From positions 1,033,383 through 1,097,382 of the forward strand of contig NC_135567.1 of the NCBI RefSeq assembly GCF_964340395.1: a stretch of 64,000 bases of DNA, given 5' to 3'. Both the position numbers and the translations under genes were made by a program. Within the stretch, counting starts at the first letter, position 1. Each line of letters starts with the position of its first letter. The notes below the pieces were generated by a model, which saw nothing but the letters and a program-made list of their open reading frames with translations, did not search any database and had not been told where the DNA came from. Positions 52,059 to 64,000 of this stretch are shown in pieces. This DNA comes from Glandiceps talaboti. Lineage: Eukaryota; Hemichordata; Enteropneusta; Spengelidae.

Positions 52059-53770
52059 ATTGTACTACACTTATCTACTATAGTAATGTTACAGTACTGT
52101 ACTACACTTATCTATTACAGTAATGTTACAGTACTGTACTACACTTATCTATTACAGTAATGTTACAGTACTGTACTACACTTATCTATTATAGTAATGT
52201 TACAGTACTGTACTACACTTATCTATTACAGTAATGTTACAGTACTGTACTACACTTATCTATTATAGTAATGTTACAGTACTGTATTACACTTATCTAT
52301 TATAGTAATGTTACAGTACTGTACTACACTTATCTATTATAGTAATGTTATAGTACTGTACTACACTTATCTATTATAGTAATGTTACAGTATTGTACTA
52401 CACTTATCTATTACAGTAATGTTATAGTACTGTATTACACTTATCTATTATAGTAATGTTACAGTACTGTACTACACTTATCTATTATAGTAATGTTACA
52501 GTATTGTATTACACTTATCTACTATAGTAATGTTACGGTATTGTACTACACTTATCTACTATAGTAATGTTACAGTATTGTATTACACTTATCTATTATA
52601 GTAATGTTACGGTATTGTACTACACTTATCTATTATAGTAATGTTACGGTATTGTACTACACTTATCTACTATAGTAATGTTACAGTATTGTATTACACT
52701 TATCTATTATAGTAATGTTACGGTACTGTATTACACTTATCTATTATAGTAATGTTACGGTATTGTACTACACTTATCTACTATAGTAATGTTACAGTAT
52801 TGTATTACACTTATCTACTATAGTAATGTTACGGTATTGTACTACACTTATCTACTATAGTAATGTTACAGTATTGTATTACACTTATCTATTATAGTAA
52901 TGTTACGGTATTGTACTACACTTATCTACTATAGTAATGTTACAGTATTGTATTACACTTATCTATTATAGTAATGTTACGGTATTGTACTACACTTATC
53001 TATTATAGTAATGTTACAGTACTGTACTACACTTATCTATTATAGTAATGTTACGGTATTGTACTACACTTATCTACTATAGTAATGTTACAGTATTGTA
53101 TTACACTTATCTATTATAGTAATGTTACGGTATTGTACTACACTTATCTACTATAGTAATGTTACAGTACTGTACTACACTTATCTATTATAGTAATGTT
53201 ACAGTATTGTACTACACTTATCTATTATAGTAATGTTACAGTACTGTACTACACTTATCTATTATAGTAATGTTATAGTACTGTACTACACTTATCTATT
53301 ATAGTAATGTTACAGTATTGTACTACACTTATCTATTACAGTAATGTTACAGTACTGTACTACACTTATCTATTACAGTGATGTTACAGTACTGTACTAC
53401 ACTTATCTATTATAGTAATGTTACAGTACTGTATTACACTTATCTATTATAGTAATGTTATAGTACTGTATTACACTTATCTATTATAGTAATGTTATAG
53501 TACTGTACTACACTTATCTATTATAGTAATGTTACAGTATTGTACTACACTTATCTATTATAGTAATGTTACAGTACTGTATTACACTTATCTATTATAG
53601 TAATGTTACAGTACTGTACTACACTTATCTATTATAGTAATATTACAGTATTGTACTACACTTATCTATTATAGTAATATTACAGTATTGTACTATACTT
53701 ATCTATTACAGTAATATTACAGTACTGTACTATACTTATCTATTATAGTAATGTTATAGTACTGTATTAC

Positions 53771-54484
53771 ACTTATCTATTATAGTAATATTACAGTATT
53801 GTACTACACTTATCTATTACAGTAATATTACAGTACTGTACTATACTTATCTATTATAGTAATGTTATAGTACTGTATTACACTTATCTATTATAGTAAT
53901 ATTACAGTACTGTATTACACTTATCTATTATAGTAATGTTACGGTATTGTACTACACTTATCTATTATAGTAATATTACAGTATTGTACTACACTTATCT
54001 ATTACAGTAATGTTACAGTACTGTATTACACTTATCTATTATAGTAATGTTACAGTACTGTACTACACTTATCTATTATAGTAATGTTACAGTACTGTAC
54101 TACACTTATCTATTATAGTAATGTTACAGTATTGTACTACACTTATCTATTATAGTAATATTACAGTATTGTACTACACTTATCTATTACAGTAATATTA
54201 CAGTACTGTACTATACTTATCTATTATAGTAATGTTATAGTACTGTATTACACTTATCTATTATAGTAATATTACAGTACTGTATTACACTTATCTATTA
54301 TAGTAATGTTACGGTATTGTACTACACTTATCTATTATAGTAATATTACAGTATTGTACTACACTTATCTATTACAGTAATGTTACAGTACTGTATTACA
54401 CTTATCTATTATAGTAATGTTACAGTACTGTACTACACTTATCTATTATAGTAATGTTACAGTACTGTACTACACTTATCTATT
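53771..54484. repeat. 370-bp (10-unit) duplication in 37-bp array
   Basis: Segments 53771-54114 and 54141-54484 match at an offset of exactly 370 bp. ACGGTATTGT at 53941 and 54311 and the AATATTACAG, CTATAC combination serve as markers. Divergence begins on both sides at the limits given. Confidence 0.75.
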
Positions 54485-57126
54485 ACAGTAATGTTACAGT
54501 ACTGTATTACACTTATCTATTATAGTAATGTTATAGTACTGTACTACACTTATCTACTATAGTAATATTACAGTACTGTACTACACTTATCTATTATAGT
54601 AATGTTATAGTACTGTATTACACTTATCTATTATAGTAATGTTACAGTATTGTACTACACTTATCTATTATAGTAATGTTATAGTACTGTATTACACTTA
54701 TCTATTATAGTAATGTTACAGTATTGTACTACACTTATCTATTATAGTAATGTTACAGTACTGTACTACACTTATCTATTATAGTAATGTTACAGTACTG
54801 TACTACACTTATCTATTATAGTAATGTTACAGTACTGTACTACACTTATCTATTATAGTAATGTTATAGTACTGTACTACACTTATCTATTATAGTAATA
54901 TTACAGTACTGTACTACACTTATCTATTATAGTAATATTACAGTACTGTACTACACTTGTACTTATCTATTATAGTAATGTTATAGTACTGTATTACACT
55001 TATCTATTATAGTAATGTTACAGTACTGTACTACACTTATCTATTATAGTAATGTTATAGTACTGTATTACACTTATCTATTATAGTAATGTTATAGTAC
55101 TGTATTACACTTATCTATTATAGTAATGTTACAGTACTGTACTACACTATCTATTTATAGTAATGTTACAGTACTGTACTACACTTATCTATTATAGTGA
55201 TGTTACAGTATTGTAATACATTTATCTATTATAGTAATGTTATAGTACTGTACTACACTTATCTATTATAGTGATGTTACAGTATTGTAATACACTTATC
55301 TATTATAGTAATGTTACAGTACTGTATTACACTTATCTATTACAGTAATGTTACAGTATTGTAATACACTTATCTATTATAGTAATGTTACAGTACTGTA
55401 TTACACTTATCTATTACACTAATGTTACAGTACTGTACTACACTTATCTATTATAGTAATGTTACAGTACTGTATTACACTTATCTATTACAGTAATGTT
55501 ACAGTATTGTACTACACTTATCTATTATAGTAATGTTACAGTACTGTACTACACTTATCTATTACACTAATGTTACAGTACTGTAATACACTTATCTATT
55601 ATAGTAATGTTACAGTACTGTATTACACTTATCTATTACAGTAATGTTACAGTATTGTACTACACTTATCTATTATAGTAATGTTACAGTACTGTACTAC
55701 ACTTATCTATTATAGTAATGTTACAGTACTGTATTACACTTATCTACTATAGTAATGTTATAGTACTGTACTACACTTATCTATTATAGTAATGTTACAG
55801 TACTGTATTACACTTATCTATTACACTAATGTTATAGTATTGTACTACACTTATCTATTATAGTAATGTTACAGTACTGTATTACACTTATCTATTACAG
55901 TAATGTTACAGTATTGTAATACACTTATCTATTATAGTAATGTTACAGTATTGTACTACACTTATCTATTATAGTAATGTTACAGTATTGTATTACACTT
56001 ATCTATTATAGTAATGTTACGGTATTGTACTACACTTATCTACTATAGTAATGTTACAGTACTGTACTACACTTATCTACTATAGTAATGTTACAGTACT
56101 GTACTACACTTATCTATTATAGTGATGTTACAGTATTGTATTACACTTATCTATTATAGTAATGTTACAGTATTGTACTACACTTATCTATTATAGTAAT
56201 GTTACAGTATTGTACTACACTTATCTATTATAGTAATGTTACAGTATTGTACTACACTTATCTATTATAGTAATGTTACAGTATTGTACTACACTTATCT
56301 ATTATAGTAATGTTACAGTATTGTACTACACTTATCTATTATAGTAATGTTACAGTATTGTACTACACTTATCTATTATAGTAATGTTACAGTATTGTAC
56401 TACACTTATCTATTATAGTAATATTACAGTATTGTACTACACTTATCTATTATAGTAATGTTACAGTATTGTACTACACTTATCTATTATAGTAATGTTA
56501 CAGTACTGTACTACACTTATCTATTATAGTAATGTTACAGTATTGTACTACACTTATCTATTATAGTAATGTTACAGTATTGTACTACACTTATCTATTA
56601 TAGTAATGTTACAGTACTGTACTACACTTATCTACTATAGTAATGTTATAGTATTGTACTACACTTATCTATTATAGTAATGTTACAGTATTGTATTACA
56701 CTTATCTATTATAGTAATATTACAGTATTGTATTACACTTATCTATTACAGTAATATTACAGTATTGTATTACACTTATCTATTATAGTAATGTTACAGT
56801 ACTGTACTACACTTATCTATTATAGTAATGTTACAGTATTGTACTACACTTATCTATTATAGTAATGTTATAGTACTGTATTACACTTATCTATTATAGT
56901 AATGTTATAGTACTGTATTACACTTATCTATTATAGTGATGTTACAGTACTGTACTACACTTATCTACTATAGTAATATTATAGTACTGTATTACACTTA
57001 TCTATTATAGTAATGTTACAGTATTGTACTACACTTATCTATCATAGTAATGTTACAGTATTGTATTACACTTATCTATTATAGTAATGTTACAGTACTG
57101 TATTACACTTATCTATTATAGTAATG

Positions 57127-57226
57127 NNNNNNNNNNNNNNNNNNNNNNNNNNNNNNNNNNNNNNNNNNNNNNNNNNNNNNNNNNNNNNNNNNNNNNNNNN
57201 NNNNNNNNNNNNNNNNNNNNNNNNNN
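57127..57226. other. Assembly gap, 100 N
   Basis: Exactly 100 undetermined bases inside the 37-bp array. The AGTAATG landmark is at 57120 on the left and 57227 on the right, 107 bp apart, which is not a multiple of 37. The gap length is therefore a conventional placeholder and the true array length is unknown. Confidence 0.98.
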
Positions 57227-60200
57227 AGTAATGTTATAGTATTGTACTATACTTATCTATTATAGTAATGTTACAGTATTGTACTACACTTATCTATTAT
57301 AGTAATGTTATAGTATTGTATTACACTTATCTATTATAGTAATGTTACAGTACTGTATTACACTTATCTATTATAGTAATGTTACAGTACTGTATTACAC
57401 TTATCTATTATAGTAATGTTACAGTATTGTACTATACTTATCTATTATAGTAATGTAACAGTACTGTATTACACTTATCTATTATAGTAATGTTATAGTA
57501 TTGTACTATACTTATCTATTATAGTAATGTTTACAGTACTGATTACACTTATCTATTATAGTAATGTTATAGTACTGTACTACACTTATCTACTATAGTA
57601 ATGTTATAGTATTGTACTACACTTATCTATTATAGTAATGTTACAGTATTGTATTACACTTATCTATTATAGTAATGTTATAGTATTGTATTACACTTAT
57701 CTATTATAGTAATGTTACAGTACTGTACTACACTTATCTATTATAGTAATGTTATAGTACTGTACTACACTTATCTATTATAGTAATGTTATAGTATTGT
57801 ATTACACTTATCTATTATAGTAATGTTATAGTACTGTACTACACTTATCTATTATAGTAATGTTATAGTATTGTACTACACTTATCTATTATAGTAATGT
57901 TACAGTACTGTACTACACTTATCTATTATAGTAATGTTATAGTACTGTACTACACTTATCTATTATAGTAATGTTATAGTATTGTACTACACTTATCTAT
58001 TATAGTAATGTATAGTATTGTACTACACTTATCTATTATAGTAATGTTACAGTACTGTACTACACTTATCTATTATAGTAATGTTATAGTACTGTACTAC
58101 ACTTATCTATTATAGTAATGTTATAGTACTGTACTACACTTATCTATTATAGTAATGTTATAGTACTGTACTACACTTATCTATTATAGTAATGTTACAG
58201 TACTGTATTACACTTATCTATTATAGTAATGTTATAGTACTGTACTACACTTATCTATTATAGTAATGTTATAGTACTGTACTACACTTATCTATTATAG
58301 TAATGTTATAGTACTGTACTACACTTATCTATTATAGTAATGTTATAGTACTGTACTACACTTATCTATTATAGTAATGTTATAGTACTGTACTACACTT
58401 ATCTATTATAGTAATGTTATAGTATTGTACTACACTTATCTATTATAGTAATGTTACAGTACTGTATTACACTTATCTATTATAGTGATGTTACAGTACT
58501 GTACTACACTTATCTACTATACTAATGTTACAGTACTGTATTACACTTATCTATTATAGTAATGTTACAGTACTGTATTACACTTATCTATTATAGTAAT
58601 GTTACAGTACTGTACTACACTTATCTATTATAGTAATGTTATAGTACTGTATTACACTTATCTATTATAGTAATGTTATAGTACTGTATTACACTTATCT
58701 ATTATAGTAATGTTATAGTACTGTACTACACTTATCTATTATAGTAATGTTATAGTACTGTATTACACTTATCTATTATAGTAATGTTATAGTACTGTAC
58801 TACACTTATCTATTATAGTAATGTTATAGTACTGTATTACACTTATCTATTATAGTAATGTTACAGTACTGTACTACACTTATCTATTATAGTAATGTTA
58901 TAGTACTGTACTACACTTATCTATTATAGTAATGTTATAGTACTGTATTACACTTATCTATTATAGTAATGTTATAGTACTGTATTACACTTATCTATTA
59001 TAGTAATGTTATAGTACTGTATTACACTTATCTATTACAGTGATGTTACAGTACTGTACTACACTTATCTATTATAGTAATGTTATAGTACTGTACTACA
59101 CTTATCTATTATAGTAATGTTATAGTACTGTATTACACTTATCTATTATAGTAATGTTATAGTACTGTATTACACTTATCTATTATAGTAATGTTACAGT
59201 ATTGTATTACACTTATCTATTATAGTAATGTTATAGTACTGTACTACACTTATCTATTATAGTAATGTTATAGTATTGTACTACACTTATCTATTATAGT
59301 AATGTTATAGTATTGTACTACACTTATCTATTATAGTAATGTTACAGTACTGTACTACACTTATCTATTATAGTAATGTTGTAGTATTGTACTACACTTA
59401 TCTATTATAGTAATGTTACAGTACTGTACTACACTTATCTATTATAGTAATGTTGTAGTATTGTACTACACTTATCTATTATAGTAATGTTACAGTACTG
59501 TATTACACTTATCTAATATAGTAATGTTATAGTACTGTATTACACTTATCTATTATAGTAATGTTATAGTACTGTATTACACTTATCTATTATAGTAATG
59601 TTATAGTACTGTATTACACTTATCTATTATAGTAATGTTATAGTACTGTACTACACTTATCTATTATAGTAATGTTATAGTACTGTATTACACTTATCTA
59701 TTATAGTAATGTTATAGTACTGTATTACACTTATCTATTATAGTAATGTTACAGTATGTATTACACTTATCTATTATAGTAATGTTATAGTACTGTACTA
59801 CACTTATCTATTATAGTAATGTTATAGTATTGTACTACACTTATCTATTATAGTAATGTTATAGTATTGTACTACACTTATCTATTATAGTAATGTTATA
59901 GTACTGTATTACACTTATCTATTATAGTAATGTTATAGTACTGTATTACACTTATCTATTATAGTAATGTTATAGTACTGTATTACACTTATCTATTATA
60001 GTAATGTTATAGTACTGTACTACACTTATCTATTATAGTAATGTTATAGTACTGTACTACACTTATCTATTATAGTAATGTTATAGTACTGTATTACACT
60101 TATCTATTATAGTAATGTTACAGTATTGTACTATACTTATCTATTATAGTAATGTTGTAGTATTGTATTACACTTATCTATTATAGTAATGTTACAGTAT

Positions 60201-60981
60201 TGTACTACACTTATCTATTATAGTAATGTTATAGTACTGTATTACACTTATCTATTATAGTAATGTTATAGTATTGTACTATACTTATCTATATAGTAAT
60301 GTTGTAGTATTGTATTACACTTATCTATTATAGTAATGTTACAGTACTGTACTACACTTATATATTATAGTAATGTTATAGTACTGTATTACACTTATCG
60401 ATTATAGTAATGTTATAGTACTGTACTATACTTATCTATTATAGTAATATTACAGTATTGTATTACACTTATCTATTATAGTAATATTACAGTACTGTAT
60501 TACACTTATCTATTATAGTAATGTTACAGTACTGTATTACACTTATCTATTATAGTAATGTTATAGTATTGTATTACACTTATCTATTATAGTAATGTTA
60601 TAGTACTGTACTACACTTATCTATTATAGTAATGTTATAGTATTGTATTACACTTATCTATTATAGTAATGTTGTAGTATTGTATTACACTTATCTATTA
60701 TAGTAATGTTATAGTATTGTATTACACTTATCTATTATAGTAATGTTATAGTACTGTATTACACTTATCTATTATAGTAATGTTGTAGTATTGTACTACA
60801 CTTATCTATTATAGTAATGTTACGGTATTGTACTACACTTATCTACTATAGTAATGTTACAGTATTGTATTACACTTATCTACTATAGTAATGTTACAGT
60901 ACTGTACTACACTTATCTATTATAGTAATGTTATAGTACTGTATTACACTTATCTACTATAGTAATGTTATAGTACTGTAC

Positions 60982-63620
60982 TACACTTATCTATTATAGT
61001 AATGTTATAGTACTGTACTACACTTATCTATTATAGTAATGTTACAGTACTGTACTACACTTATCTATTATAGTAATGTTACGGTACTGTACTACACTTA
61101 TCTATTATAGTAATGTTACAGTATTGTACTACACTTATCTACTATAGTAATGTTATAGTACTGTACTACACTTATCTATTATAGTAATATTACAGTATTG
61201 TATTACACTTATCTATTATAGTAATATTACAGTACTGTACTACACTTATCTATTATAGTAATGTTACGGTACTGTACTACACTTATCTATTATAGTAATG
61301 TTACAGTATTGTACTACACTTATCTATTATAGTAATGTTATAGTACTGTACTACACTTATCTATTATAGTAATGTTGTAGTATTGTATTACACTTATCTA
61401 TTATAGTAATGTTATAGTACTGTACTACACTTATCTACTATAGTAATGTTACAGTACTGTATTACACTTATCTATTATAGTAATGTTACAGTATTGTACT
61501 ACACTTATCTATTATAGTAATGTTACAGTACTGTATTACACTTATCTATTATAGTAATGTTATAGTATTGTACTACACTTATCTATTATAGTAATGTTAC
61601 AGTATTGTACTACACTTATCTACTATAGTAATGTTACAGTACTGTACTACACTTATCTATTATAGTAATGTTACGGTACTGTACTACACTTATCTATTAC
61701 AGTGATGTTACAGTACTGTACTATACTTATCTACTATAGTAATGTTATAGTACTGTACTACACTTATCTATTATAGTAATGTTATAGTACTGTACTACAC
61801 TTATCTATTATAGTAATGTTATAGTACTGTACTACACTTATCTATTATAGTAATGTTATAGTATTGTACTACACTTATCTATTATAGTAATGTTATAGTA
61901 CTGTACTACACTTATCTATTATAGTAATGTTACAGTACTGTACTACACTTATCTATTATAGTAATGTTACAGTATTGTATTACACTTATCTATTATAGTA
62001 ATGTTACAGTACTGTACTATACTTATCTATTATAGTAATGTTACAGTATTGTATTACACTTATCTATTATAGTAATGTTATAGTATTGTATTACACTTAT
62101 CTATTATAGTAATGTTATAGTACTGTATTACACTTATCTATTATAGTAATGTTACAGTACTGTATTACACTTATCTATTACAGTGATGTTACAGTACTGT
62201 ACTATACTTATCTATTATAGTAATGTTACGGTACTGTACTACACTTATCTATTATAGTAATGTTACAGTACTGTACTACACTTATCTATTACAGTGATGT
62301 TACAGTATTGTACTACACTTATCTATTATAGTAATGTTACGGTACTGTACTACACTTATCTATTATAGTAATGTTACAGTACTGTATTACACTTATCTAT
62401 TACAGTGATGTTACAGTACTGTACTACACTTATCTATTATAGTAATGTTACGGTACTGTACTACACTTATCTACTATAGTAATGTTATAGTACTGTATTA
62501 CACTTATCTATTACAGTGATGTTACAGTACTGTACTACACTTATCTATTATAGTAATGTTACGGTACTGTACTACACTTATCTATTATAGTAATGTTACA
62601 GTATTGTATTACACTTATCTATTATAGTAATGTTACAGTATTGTACTACACTTATCTATTATAGTAATGTTACAGTATTGTATTACACTTATCTATTATA
62701 GTAATGTTACAGTATTGTATTACACTTATCTATTATAGTAATGTTACAGTATTGTATTACACTTATCTATTATAGTAATGTTATAGTACTGTATTACACT
62801 TATCTATTATAGTAATGTTACAGTACTGTATTACACTTATCTATTACAGTGATGTTACAGTACTGTACTACACTTATCTATTATAGTAATGTTACGGTAC
62901 TGTACTACACTTATCTACTATAGTAATATTACAGTACTGTATTACACTTATCTATTATAGTAATGTTATAGTATTGTACTACACTTATCTACTATAGTAA
63001 TGTTATAGTATTGTATTACACTTATCTATTATAGTAATATTACAGTACTGTACTACACTTATCTATTACAGTGATGTTACAGTACTGTACTACACTTATC
63101 TACTATAGTAATGTTATAGTACTGTACTACACTTATCTATTATAGTAATGTTATAGTACTGTATTACACTTATCTATTATAGTAATGTTATAGTACTGTA
63201 CTACACTTATCTATTATAGTAATGTTACAGTACTGTACTACACTTATCTATTATAGTAATGTTACGGTACTGTACTACACTTATCTATTATAGTAATGTT
63301 ACAGTATTGTACTACACTTATCTACTATAGTAATGTTATAGTACTGTACTACACTTATCTATTATAGTAATATTACAGTATTGTATTACACTTATCTATT
63401 ATAGTAATATTACAGTACTGTACTACACTTATCTATTATAGTAATGTTACGGTACTGTACTACACTTATCTATTATAGTAATGTTACAGTATTGTACTAC
63501 ACTTATCTATTATAGTAATGTTATAGTACTGTACTACACTTATCTATTATAGTAATGTTGTAGTATTGTATTACACTTATCTATTATAGTAATGTTATAG
63601 TACTGTACTACACTTATCTA
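60982..63620. repeat. 456-bp segment repeated at offset 2,183 bp in 37-bp array
   Basis: 60982-61437 matches 63165-63620 at an offset of exactly 59 units. The combination of GTTACGG, two AATATTACAG units and GTTGTAG (61374 and 63557) occurs in the same order in both. Limits are set by the first mismatches, GTACTG versus GTATTA on the left and CTACTA versus CTATTA on the right. Confidence 0.75.
62182..63107. repeat. 111-bp trimeric higher-order repeat in 37-bp array
   Basis: AGTGATG, a variant of AGTAATG, occurs at 62182, 62293, 62404, 62515, 62848 and 63070. The gaps are 111, 111, 111, 333 and 222 bp, all multiples of three units. Between them, GTTACGG units follow in a fixed order. This is a local three-unit repeat. 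Confidence 0.75.
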
Positions 63621-64000
63621 TTATAGTAATGTTACAGTACTGTACTACACTTATCTATTATAGTAATGTTACAGTACTGTACTACACTTATCTATTATAG
63701 TAATGTTATAGTATTGTACTACACTTATCTATTATAGTAATGTTACAGTACTGTACTACACTTATCTATTATAGTAATGTTATAGTATTGTATTACACTT
63801 ATCTATTATAGTAATGTTATAGTACTGTACTACACTTATCTATTATAGTAATGTTATAGTACTGTACTACACTTATCTACTATAGTAATGTTACAGTACT
63901 GTATTACACTTATCTATTATAGTAATGTTACAGTATTGTACTACACTTATCTATTATAGTAATGTTACAGTACTGTATTACACTTATCTATTATAGTAAT

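Larger units (their letters stand above)
48510..57126. repeat. 37-bp AT-rich satellite, left part, about 233 units
   Basis: The unit is GTACTGTATTACACTTATCT followed by ATTATAGTAATGTTACA. Successive GTACTG starts at 48546 and 48583 give the period. Main variants are GTACTGTAC or GTATTGTAC at the start, CTACTATAG for CTATTATAG, ATTACAGTAATG, GTAATATTACAG, GTTATAG or GTTACGG at the end. Each unit carries TTATCT, the minus-strand AGATAA core. The first units are degenerate (39-bp units with ATTACACAGTGATG at 48531 and 48644). Variant zones are visible: ATTACAG-rich at about 49600-52440, CGG-rich at 52520-53160, AATATT-rich at 53630-54990, GTAATACAC-rich at 55200-55930, and a homogeneous GTATTGTAC run at 56140-56640. 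A plus-strand frame of 72 codons at 51093-51311 is a by-product of the repeat. Confidence 0.96.
57227..64000. repeat. 37-bp AT-rich satellite, right part, about 183 units, right edge open
   Basis: The same unit as before the gap, with a different variant mix. GTTATAG ends dominate from 57227 to about 60800. A GTTGTAG form appears (59377, 59455, 60302, 60670, 61374, 63557 and others) that I did not find left of the gap. GTTACGG and ACAGTGATG forms dominate from about 60820 on. Rare indels give units such as GTATGTATTAC near 59755 and ATCTATATAG near 60290. The array continues past the window end. Confidence 0.96.

Noticed and set aside
48546-64000. TACAGTACTGTA palindrome as a conserved hairpin of the 37-bp unit
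   Set aside because: Many units carry TATAGTACTG, CAGTATTG or CGGTATTG, which break one arm without a matching change in the other, so there is no sign that pairing is kept.
44497-64000. Common ancestry of the 34-, 41- and 37-bp units through shared ACACTTA, CTAACA or TACAG words
   Set aside because: The shared words are six to eight bases in AT-rich units, sit in different orders and are not extended by flanking similarity. I treat CTAACA only as possible junction microhomology.

Overview
No convincing gene lies in this window. It is a eukaryotic, almost certainly animal, heterochromatin-like block made of four unrelated tandem-repeat arrays separated by short single-copy or transposon-derived spacers. 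Repeats fill about 97% of the sequence. The spacers are AT-rich and carry GACA/CA microsatellite tracts, a terminal hairpin followed by GAGATAAC, and a (TAA)n-tailed segment. These resemble non-autonomous elements common in marine invertebrates. A mollusc is my best guess, at low confidence, because nothing coding is available to place the organism.

Layout. (1) 1-44496: a satellite of 34-bp units, about 1,307 units by hand ledger (1,307 x 34 = 44,438, plus 58 single-base insertions = 44,496). Its left edge lies outside the window. It has nested higher-order structure: segments of 1,225, 1,534, 2,046, 2,449, 3,777 and 4,600 bp are repeated and share private variants. (2) 44497-46535: a second satellite, 41-bp units with 36-, 39- and 43-bp length variants, abutting the first with no spacer. 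(3) 46536-47391: spacer with a probable non-autonomous mobile-element remnant, a GACA/CA microsatellite and a perfect hairpin. (4) 47392-48080: a 33-bp minisatellite whose period is a multiple of three, so several frames stay open by construction. (5) 48081-48509: spacer with a perfect DR1-type TGACCT repeat and a polyA-signal/(TAA)n tail that looks like the 3' end of a non-LTR retrotransposon. (6) 48510-64000 and beyond: a 37-bp AT-rich satellite, about 416 visible units, interrupted by a 100-N gap at 57127-57226. Each unit carries a GATA-factor-type AGATAA core on the minus strand.

How it works together. Nothing suggests an operon, RNA gene or CRISPR array. The biology is that of satellite DNA: local amplification, unequal exchange or rolling-circle re-insertion, and homogenisation in blocks. 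The most informative parts are the duplication boundaries and private markers in the 34-bp array, its near-total lack of CpG, and the coexistence of four sequence-unrelated arrays with monomers in a narrow 33-41 bp range. All identity statements come from reading and position arithmetic by eye, not from an alignment program. Very similar blocks could also be affected by assembly error.
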